DNA of 64,000 nt from Symsagittifera roscoffensis (Eukaryota > Xenacoelomorpha > Acoela > Convolutidae), in contig NC_087066.1 in assembly GCF_963678635.1 (NCBI RefSeq), positions 59,476,312-59,540,311 on the forward strand. The letters are read 5' to 3'. This document shows positions 57,464-64,000 of the stretch, one piece after another. The notes under the pieces are model-generated. The model saw only the letters and a list, made by a program, of their open reading frames with translations. It was not told where the DNA came from and did not search any database. Position 1 is the first letter of the stretch. Each line of letters opens with the position of its first letter. The translations under genes were made by a program, and so were the position numbers.

Positions 57464-59820
57464 AAATATTAATTTTTCTCCAACTCTTTTTTCTAGTAAT
57501 CTCCAATCAGAATATAAACCCTTCCCCCCGCACAGGACCCCAAGATTTATTAGTAACACATTACGATTGTGAAGAAAATGAACAAAAAACACTACACAAA
57601 TATGCAATAAATCAAGTATCACAATGCGAAACAGAACCACAAGCTATAGAAACAACAAATGTAATAGCGACACTTTATTCAAAAGCCCGAGCAACAACAG
57701 TTATAGGATATAAATTCACAGCAACATTTTCTGAAAAGAAAGTACATTGTTCACAAGTCTCAAATGGAAATAAAAACCGACTTGACCACGAATCATTCTA
57801 CCAGAGTAATATCGAACGACTTTTACATCTCAATCCCGAAGATTGTAAAAACGAGTTACTCAGACTAAATATCACAAGAAATAAAAACACAGATAGAAAA
57901 TTAGTATATTTCCAAGTTTTTGCAGATTCTGTACATCAAGCAGAACTTGAAAGATATCAAGGACATATAAAATTAGATGAAAAATACCCCTACAACGGCG
58001 CACACGGAAGATTAACTTATGACATACACGATAAACACTGGATACCACACATTGGTATAAATGACCCATCAAACTGCAAAGCAGACACAAAAAATAAAGG
58101 ATATCAAGAAATCATGTTTTTCGATTGGAAAATACAACTCGAAAAAATACAACTCACACGCGATTTATCTGACAACACCATGATCTATCAAGGAATCAGA
58201 TTACCTTGTAAAAACGATCAAGGCTATTGTGACCCTACAACTCGAACACAAGCAACAATTGTTTGGTTCCCCGAAGACACATGTACAACATTTCAAGTAG
58301 CAAAAATACACGCTCGTATGATAAAATTTCACGAAAAATATTTTATACAATCAATTCCATATGAACAAGTCCATCCATCACGAAAACAAAGTTCTAATTT
58401 TAGAAACATACACAATATAGAAAATAAATTGACACGTTTTCAAATATATCAAGAAACAGAACTTGCATGTAAATACAGAAATCCACTTCACAAAACACAA
58501 TACTCCGAGATATTAGTTGAATACGAAAAAGGATTCGACATGACCACTGGAAAAGTAAAAATCGACCCATACGCCACAAGTCACCCTATAAACGAAGGAA
58601 CATCATATATACCAGTTGATTTTCAAAAAAGTGAAGTTCAACCTGGTGGACATCTAAAGCCCCATGACACTAGAAGCACACGTTTACAAGAACTATCACT
58701 AATGAATAGTACATATTTCGGTAATATCCACTATGATATTCACTTAGATATGAAATTAGACAACACAATTAGCCGAATTTTTCAAGAAATGTCACTCTCT
58801 GAATTAGAAACACTTTACCAACTATGCGAATTAGAAAGGACACAAATCCTACAATCACTTACACTAGCAGTATTAAAAATACCCTACGCAGGATATTTAC
58901 TATCAGGAAATAGATCAAATTTTTTAGACTACGAAGGAAACATTTTATGGTTCTATACCTGTACCAAAAAAGTATCACCACTATATGTTTTAGAAGATAA
59001 ACGATGCTATAAAAGAATCCCTATCTTTTATAAGAATAAAGTACATTTCGTTGACACACTTTCAAGACGCACCTATTTCTGGGATACCGCAGTTCCATGT
59101 GGATCAGAAAATAGCCACAATGTAGTACAACTGAACCCTGATGAAGATAAATATTACCTTATCACCCCATACCCCACATTAATGCAATCACTCAAAAAAT
59201 TTTCACCGGAAAGCATTAGAGCTATTGCTCGAAACCCAAACATCGACTTACAATCAATTGGAATATATTCAAAATCCGATATCCAACATCACATTAGAAC
59301 ACAACAATTCCAAGAATTATTAACACAAATGGACACTATACAAAGACAATCAATTGACCAAAACTTACGCAAACTTGCCGAAACCGCAGGATTTGCAGAT
59401 ATCTATACACAAGATTATAGCGGATATTTTAAAGACATTAAAGATTTTATATATCTAAACGGTGAAAAATACCGACCACAAGATATCTCACCTATAAACA
59501 TTTTTAGCTTCGTTACACTAAAAAATGAAATTCTTGATTTTCTAGGATGGCCCTATTACATCTTAGAAAAATTGACTATTCTATACGCAATGTTTAACTT
59601 TATAGGATTTCTTTTTTCACTTTTAAAAGGAATCTATAACACATGTGCTATACACACACAAGTCAATAGACAAGCAAGTGTAGCACGCATACTATTTGCA
59701 GGATTCTTTGGAATTTTTTCATCATCGATAAACAAAATTCTTTTAGACGCACAAATAAAAGAATACAATACAAAAAAGCAACAAGACAGAACACATACGA
59801 CGAAGAACATAACAATGTAG
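57451..59820 (+). CDS. env: Envelope-like glycoprotein (789 residues)
   Basis: A signal peptide is evident (residues 1-19, hydrophobic Ile/Leu/Phe core). It is followed by a large Cys-containing ectodomain with several N-x-S/T sites, a membrane-spanning segment near 705-727 and a second hydrophobic segment near 743-765. No obvious furin-type R-x-K/R-R site was found. Position after integrase, size and topology support an envelope role: cell attachment and membrane fusion. The segment around residues 505-575 (CYKRIPI, then PCGS, then LITPYP) loosely recalls class III glycoproteins of chuvirus type. That is a hypothesis from memory of the pattern, not an alignment. The frame ends at TAG 59818. 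Confidence 0.75.
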   Translation: MYILKILIFLQLFFLVISNQNINPSPRTGPQDLLVTHYDCEENEQKTLHKYAINQVSQCETEPQAIETTNVIATLYSKARATTVIGYKFTATFSEKKVHCSQVSNGNKNRLDHESFYQSNIERLLHLNPEDCKNELLRLNITRNKNTDRKLVYFQVFADSVHQAELERYQGHIKLDEKYPYNGAHGRLTYDIHDKHWIPHIGINDPSNCKADTKNKGYQEIMFFDWKIQLEKIQLTRDLSDNTMIYQGIRLPCKNDQGYCDPTTRTQATIVWFPEDTCTTFQVAKIHARMIKFHEKYFIQSIPYEQVHPSRKQSSNFRNIHNIENKLTRFQIYQETELACKYRNPLHKTQYSEILVEYEKGFDMTTGKVKIDPYATSHPINEGTSYIPVDFQKSEVQPGGHLKPHDTRSTRLQELSLMNSTYFGNIHYDIHLDMKLDNTISRIFQEMSLSELETLYQLCELERTQILQSLTLAVLKIPYAGYLLSGNRSNFLDYEGNILWFYTCTKKVSPLYVLEDKRCYKRIPIFYKNKVHFVDTLSRRTYFWDTAVPCGSENSHNVVQLNPDEDKYYLITPYPTLMQSLKKFSPESIRAIARNPNIDLQSIGIYSKSDIQHHIRTQQFQELLTQMDTIQRQSIDQNLRKLAETAGFADIYTQDYSGYFKDIKDFIYLNGEKYRPQDISPINIFSFVTLKNEILDFLGWPYYILEKLTILYAMFNFIGFLFSLLKGIYNTCAIHTQVNRQASVARILFAGFFGIFSSSINKILLDAQIKEYNTKKQQDRTHTTKNITM
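59772..59778 (+). promoter_or_regulatory. Possible -1 frameshift heptamer at the end of env
   Basis: A AAA AAG in the env frame, 14 codons before its stop. The -1 frame from here is open to a TGA at 60066-60068. A-rich sequence makes chance occurrence fairly likely, so this is less secure than the site at 53428. Confidence 0.4.
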
Positions 59821-60068
59821 AAATAACGCCTACAGCACCACAGTTACCACCCCTACCACAAAACCATCCATTATCCCTAGTCCCACGAAATTTTCGAAAT
59901 TTAGCAATAACACATAACCCAAATTTCAGACCAACCATATCACAAAGTCCCATTCAACATATAATGACACACCATTCACTAGATGAAAATACATATGAAC
60001 AAATTATAGAACAACCCCATACCACCGCTTTTCAGTCTCAAAATAATAATTTTTTTAGCCCACGATGA
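59779..60068 (+). CDS. Tail extension frame downstream of env (-1 frame)
   Basis: About 96 codons open in the -1 frame relative to env, Pro/Asn/Gln-rich with an acidic start (YDEEHNN) and a proline cluster (QLPPLPQ). It could be a long cytoplasmic tail of the envelope protein made by frameshifting. One internal Met (at about 59964) could alternatively start a short protein. It ends at TGA overlapping the next ATG (ATGA, 60065-60068). Confidence 0.45.
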
Positions 60069-61195
60069 GCCGACAACTTGGATCCCTACACCGCTCAAAT
60101 TCCCACCCAACCAACCTCAACACTCCAATTACAATAATTCCACTTTTTGCTTTCCCGCCACCCGATTTCCCAACCAATAATGTAACATCAGGCATGAATT
60201 CAGACACTAACTCACATATCTCAGTTTTATACTCCATTTCACAACTCAATAACCCAAATATCGAAACCCCTGATGAATTTGCAGACTCTGAACCATCTCC
60301 ATCCAATAATTTTCAACCAATCCCACCAAATAACCCACTTCCATCCATTTCTACACCCTCTTATGCTTCACAAGTCACCCCAACCTACTCTTCATTTCAT
60401 TCAGACCGATCATCCAATTCTCCAGATACTCCCCAAATCTCCCAGGAACTAGATAATTTTATCACCCTACAACAACAACCCTTCCACCTTGAAAACCCCA
60501 CTATAAATCAGATTTCATCCACAATAGAATCATCAAACCCACCTACCCCTACACCCTCTTCAGCTTATACCGCATCATTAGCACCATCATCCACATCCAC
60601 CGAATCATCAAATAGCACTAATAGAGCTTATCGCACTTTCAAAAGAAAATTCCCGAACCATCCATTCCCAACAAAACCAGGAACAGCCCGTGAATATGTT
60701 AACCATTCAAATCACACTAACACGAAAGATCTTTTAGCAATCACCTTACCTTCATTTCCACAATATACTTTGAACACTCCTAACAACACTAACGACACAC
60801 GTAGTTTTGTAGATGAACAAGTTTTAATGCCTACACTTCATTGGACATCATATTATCATTTTACTAAACCCCTTTGCCTACCTTTATCTAATACTCACAT
60901 CGATATAGAAAGAAATCAAGATATGCTATATCGACTCACCACATCACTAACACATAGACAATTTACTTATATAGGATATAAAAAGTCACTAAAAACACAC
61001 ACTGTACCCCGAGCTAACGAATACACGCTAGAATATTACGATCATAACATCATCCGAGCTAACCAAGACCAATTTTTAGTGATGACCGTTTCGCTAACCC
61101 ACAAATCACAGAAAAATTCTTCATCAAAACACCATATGTATTTACACTCAATATATTTGATCGCAAATTCGATCACATCATTTCTGAAGCACTAA
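60065..61195 (+). CDS. Accessory ORF X, first part (376 residues), unknown
   Basis: Starts at the ATGA overlap. The first 190 residues are Ser/Thr/Pro/Asn-rich and probably disordered. From about residue 215 a more ordered region follows (LHWTSYYHFTKPLCLPL, then TYIGYKK). The last 30-40 codons after about 61080 look non-coding (Ser/Lys/His-rich), while the -1 frame there becomes protein-like. The real product therefore probably switches frame near 61063-61080. No homology recognised. Confidence 0.6.
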   Translation: MSRQLGSLHRSNSHPTNLNTPITIIPLFAFPPPDFPTNNVTSGMNSDTNSHISVLYSISQLNNPNIETPDEFADSEPSPSNNFQPIPPNNPLPSISTPSYASQVTPTYSSFHSDRSSNSPDTPQISQELDNFITLQQQPFHLENPTINQISSTIESSNPPTPTPSSAYTASLAPSSTSTESSNSTNRAYRTFKRKFPNHPFPTKPGTAREYVNHSNHTNTKDLLAITLPSFPQYTLNTPNNTNDTRSFVDEQVLMPTLHWTSYYHFTKPLCLPLSNTHIDIERNQDMLYRLTTSLTHRQFTYIGYKKSLKTHTVPRANEYTLEYYDHNIIRANQDQFLVMTVSLTHKSQKNSSSKHHMYLHSIYLIANSITSFLKH

Positions 61196-61836
61196 CCGAC
61201 ACACAAGCTTACGAAAGTTTTAAAGAAAAATTTCAATTGTTTTCACTAACCTTTCATTTCCTTGCACCACATGAACGAGATTTGCACTGCTCACACGGTA
61301 TTATGTTACGCACTAAACAAACCCACACATATACATATTATCGCTTCATACAAAATCACTTTGATCTACACACTCCATCAAGACAACCACACCACCGTTT
61401 TCAATTTATTAACTCTAAGTACACTTCACCATTTTTTCTTAACTTCACATATTGCATCAAAGATACTAACCTTCACGGTATTCTTCGCAATTATGATCCC
61501 ATAACCCAAATGTATATTTTTTGTCCCATCACGAAGACCTTCAACGCAGAAGAATCCAGACCCTTCCTTATCCCACATGAATTTATTCAACCTATAGAAA
61601 TCCCAATATTAGAATTCATCCACAACACTAAATACAATCACAAATTATATAATCTCATCCAAAACACACCTTATGATTTTGCAGTTGGTACTGAAGAACT
61701 AAAAACCATTAAAGCACTTCAATTGCTTTGGCCACTGCTTCAAACTAAAAACATCATTCGCATACTAGCAAAATTACTCACTAACTCCGACATAATACAC
61801 GACATCTTCCCCCATGGTTTTTTCCCCGACGACTAA
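61063..61836 (+). CDS. Accessory ORF X, second part in the -1 frame (about 257 codons), unknown
   Basis: Frame open from 61063 to TAA 61834. It has good protein character from 61081 onward (ITEKFFIKTPYVFTLNIF) and many aromatic residues and His; the end is FFPDD. There is no early ATG. It is -1 relative to the first part, with the sequence CAA TTT TTA at 61070-61078, one base short of the T TTT TTA heptamer pattern. This may be programmed frameshifting or a single-base lesion. Function unknown; perhaps a structural or DNA/RNA-associated protein. Confidence 0.55.
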   Translation, partial: PRPIFSDDRFANPQITEKFFIKTPYVFTLNIFDRKFDHIISEALTDTQAYESFKEKFQLFSLTFHFLAPHERDLHCSHGIMLRTKQTHTYTYYRFIQNHFDLHTPSRQPHHRFQFINSKYTSPFFLNFTYCIKDTNLHGILRNYDPITQMYIFCPITKTFNAEESRPFLIPHEFIQPIEIPILEFIHNTKYNHKLYNLIQNTPYDFAVGTEELKTIKALQLLWPLLQTKNIIRILAKLLTNSDIIHDIFPHGFFPDD

Positions 61837-61839
61837 CAG

Positions 61840-61926
61840 GTAAGTATAATTTATACATATTCTTAACTAATAAATTCAAATTAAAAAACTAACCATTCTT
61901 TATCCATGTCTCATTTTGATTTTTAG
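61840..61926 (+). other. Possible 87-nt intron after the last ORF
   Basis: CAG|GTAAGT begins three bases after the stop codon and a pyrimidine-rich acceptor (ttttgatttttag) ends at 61926. Both match consensus well. If used, it would lie in a 3' UTR. Confidence 0.45.
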
Positions 61927-62899
61927 TCTTCATCTCACGATCATCTGCAAAATACACAAAAGAAAAATAAAAAATAGAAAACTTCTTCAAATTGTTCAAA
62001 ACTCTAATAATCTTTTGCACCAGCTAAATTAAATAAAGTTCATACCAATGTAGTAAATTAATTTATAAATTATTTCCCTAAAAGCAGTAATTCTAATAAT
62101 GATGAAAATTTGTAACTTAATTTTCCCCAAAACTAGCAGTAAAATTGAAATTCTATGTAGTAAATTGATAAGACGAAAATGCAGTACTAACATTTTGATA
62201 TTTCCATTCACTCGCACAAGAATTCTATCCAAACTCGCACAGCTCGCCCACGAAGAATTGTTTAAATAATGAATTTCAGTTTCAAGCTTTCACACTCAAC
62301 AACTCTAACACACAATAACAAATTTCAAACTTTCCTTTAACCCGGTTGGAAAGGAATTATATACTAAACAAAACTAACCAACGCAGCTTACTAAACACCA
62401 CAACACATAGAATAACAGCATGACTAAGAAAAGAAAACCAACGGTACCCAAACCGGATTAACCCAGTTTAAAACTGGATAATTTATTCTTTTGAAGACTA
62501 TTATAAAGTCTAAGAAAGAAATAATAAAACACAAAAAAGTCGAAAGACAAACCCATACCAAAAACAATTTGATTTTTGAAAAAAGGACACAACCAACGAA
62601 ACATAAGAAAAACCACCACAAACCCGACATAAAACGTTATCACATTACAGGACCTCTCACAGAAACCGCACGAAATCATACTCCCACTCCTGGCCTAACC
62701 CACCAGAGAGGACGTCCTGAGCATGCTCTATAGCCGGCCTAACCCACCGCGCTACATCCACGCTTTGTGACCACACTTCTATTTTTAATAAGAGGTACTC
62801 AAGGGTGAGTAACTCTTCAAAATAACCGAACTAAAACAAAAAGCTTTTGTGAAAACAACTAACCAAAATCATAATTAAAACACCAAACTAATAGAAATT
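61927..62899 (+). other. 3' non-coding region of the retroelement
   Basis: No convincing sense ORF. At 62690-62760 'ggcctaacccacc' is duplicated within a GC-rich stretch that loosely resembles a tRNA-derived sequence on the minus strand. 'agcagtaa.att' and 'gtagtaaattaat' motifs repeat near 62050-62170. Confidence 0.4.
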
Positions 62900-63376
62900 T
62901 TATAAAATGTAAATTATACCTTGCAGTATATAGATCAGCATACAACACCAAAGACGAACATCCAAAGACAAAAGGACCCCACTACACTCGAAAAAGAATG
63001 GCCAACCACAATCAATATGCCGTCCACAATCACAACTCAAAGGATTTAGAGTACGACTTGACTTCGCAGAAAAGAACTTCATTGAACTAGACCAATGACC
63101 ACCTCGATGTTCAAGTATACGTACAGATCCGAGTAACCAGGCATCCCCTCCACGCACAATCTCCACGCCATTCCCAGACTAGGTTGAACACAAAAGAAGT
63201 TCTCTACATGGAACAGAAAAACCTGTCATAGCCAACCATTCTGAAATCAGATTTGAGTTTGTTGCGAAAACCCAGTCGTTGTCATGAGAAGACACAGCGA
63301 TTGAACCTGGAACTTCTCTAACAAGAGAACCCAGAAGAAATATGATGTTCGCCAAATACCAACGTCCATCATCCAT
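62900..63376 (-). pseudogene. Antisense ORF interrupted by one amber codon
   Basis: On the minus strand 159 codons are open from ATG 63376 to TAA 62900, except for a TAG at 63179-63181. The sequence is GC-richer than the rest of the element and protein-like, with Trp, Cys and Gly (HDNDWVFATN; CDCGRHIDCGW). It could be captured host sequence or an antisense gene driven from the 3' LTR, as known for antisense genes of some retroviruses. It may equally be defective or chance. Confidence 0.35.
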
Positions 63377-63428
63377 CCTTTGAACTGCAGAAGGACAATT
63401 CTAAAAAACTCTGTAAAACCCGGATGGG

Positions 63429-63838
63429 TGGAACCTGATCTAAACTACATTTTATGATTGGATAAATTAGATATTTTACCACTGTAAAGTATTTAATATT
63501 AACCAATCATGATCCATCTAACTAACAACCCACTTATTTGTAAGTGCTGAAATTACTTGTAATTTCAGCACCAGAGAGATTTGAATTTAACTTAGAAATT
63601 AGTTGCCTCTCCAAGAGAACTTCAGCAGCCGCAATAAACCAGTATACCCTAGATCTATTGAGCCTAGCAGAGACTAGTTAAACAACCTGAGACTAGATAG
63701 TATAAGAGTAAGATTAGGATCGGTATTAGACTAAGAAGTTGCACGAATCTATCCGGCCGAAAATAAGATAGCGTGACGAGCAGACGGTGTACCCTATCCG
63801 AAATTACTCTATGAGTTAACCACGTCGGTCATAACTCA
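63429..63838 (+). repeat. 3' LTR
   Basis: 410 bp, one difference from the 5' LTR (63495). The preceding sequence 'aaacccggatggg' is only a weak polypurine tract. Followed by ACAA, the second half of the target duplication. Confidence 0.95.
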
Positions 63839-64000
63839 ACAAGTCAAATTCTGGATAAATTGTGTAAAAATTACCCTTTCGGTTGAAAACAAATAAAAAA
63901 ATTACCAAAATTTTATAAAAGTTTTAATTTTGGACAAACGATATTTTATGTACGATTGATACTCAAAACAGGCCGTTTGCATTAAAAAAACTGAAAACTT
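63839..64000. other. Host flank right of the retroelement
   Basis: AT-rich DNA with no gene seen; it should be contiguous with 44991 in an empty allele. Confidence 0.6.

Larger units (their letters stand above)
44992..63838 (+). mobile_element. 18.8-kb Ty3/gypsy-class LTR retroelement with envelope-like and accessory ORFs
   Basis: Identical-length 410-bp LTRs (44992-45401 and 63429-63838) start TGGAACC and end AACTCA, and are flanked by a 4-bp target duplication, ACAA (44988-44991 and 63839-63842). I see one difference between the LTRs (G at 45058, A at 63495), which indicates recent insertion. Class assignment comes from the order protease, RT, RNase H, integrase, with a GPY/F-type integrase C-terminus. 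It is about two to three times the usual length of 5-9 kb for env-bearing gypsy elements. The extra length is a long gag N-terminus, four or more ORFs around the envelope gene, a 1.2-kb leader and a 1.5-kb 3' region. All ORFs are on the plus strand except one antisense frame near the 3' LTR. Confidence 0.95.

Noticed and set aside
59700-59815. Calling env simply broken at its TAG
   Set aside because: The stop follows the second hydrophobic segment, where a natural protein end is plausible, so the downstream frame was listed separately as an extension instead.
62700-62765. tRNA-like sequence on the minus strand inside the retroelement
   Set aside because: Only a GGTGGGTTAGGCC-type motif, present twice; no B box or stem pairing.

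Overview
The window is AT-rich, repeat-dense genomic DNA from an invertebrate animal. The best placement clue is an innexin (gap-junction protein) gene with GT-AG introns. Tc1/mariner-type MITEs, tRNA-derived SINE-like sequences and LTR retroelements fit that picture. I cannot name the phylum; innexins occur in cnidarians, ctenophores and protostomes. All boundaries below were read by eye.

Layout. 1-7200 holds innexin exons: two near-duplicate 100-nt first exons and one downstream exon, spread among dispersed repeats, followed by a 200-N assembly gap (7218-7417). 8455-11025 has two weakly supported minus-strand genes. 11311-16680 is a coherent three-exon plus-strand gene for a 328-residue acidic protein that I do not recognise. 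17253-18375 is the 3' end of a decayed minus-strand LTR retrotransposon, with LTR, polypurine tract and end of pol. 18300-31600 is mostly repeats: a family with terminal hairpins (here R1), a GC-ended family (R2), tRNA-like SINE heads and one short minus-strand coding exon (26986-27135). 31596-37085 is a local segmental duplication carrying an intact and a degraded Tc1/mariner-like MITE and a duplicated candidate exon. 37347-41815 is a 180-bp satellite array of 24 full units. 42482-44974 has another MITE, tandem SINE-like units, palindromic repeats and a two-exon minus-strand gene that ends beside the large element.

44992-63838 is the main item: an 18,847-bp LTR retroelement of the Ty3/gypsy class. 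Its 410-bp LTRs differ at one base that I could find and it has a 4-bp target duplication (acaa), so it is a young insertion. In order it carries: a 1.2-kb leader; a basic ORF; a 2128-codon gag-protease-RT-RNase H ORF; an integrase ORF in the -1 frame, with a canonical A AAT TTA heptamer in the overlap; two overlapping small membrane-protein ORFs; a long Ser/Pro-rich frame with no methionine codon; a 789-residue envelope-like glycoprotein; a tail extension of it in the -1 frame; two further ORFs related by -1; a possible 3' intron; and an antisense ORF next to the 3' LTR. Neighbouring ORFs overlap by a few bases (ATGA twice), which suggests polycistronic expression by frameshifting and stop-restart. 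The element looks like an endogenous, retrovirus-like agent with an unusual set of accessory genes. Whether its breaks are programmed recoding, recent mutation or assembly error cannot be decided from this copy alone.
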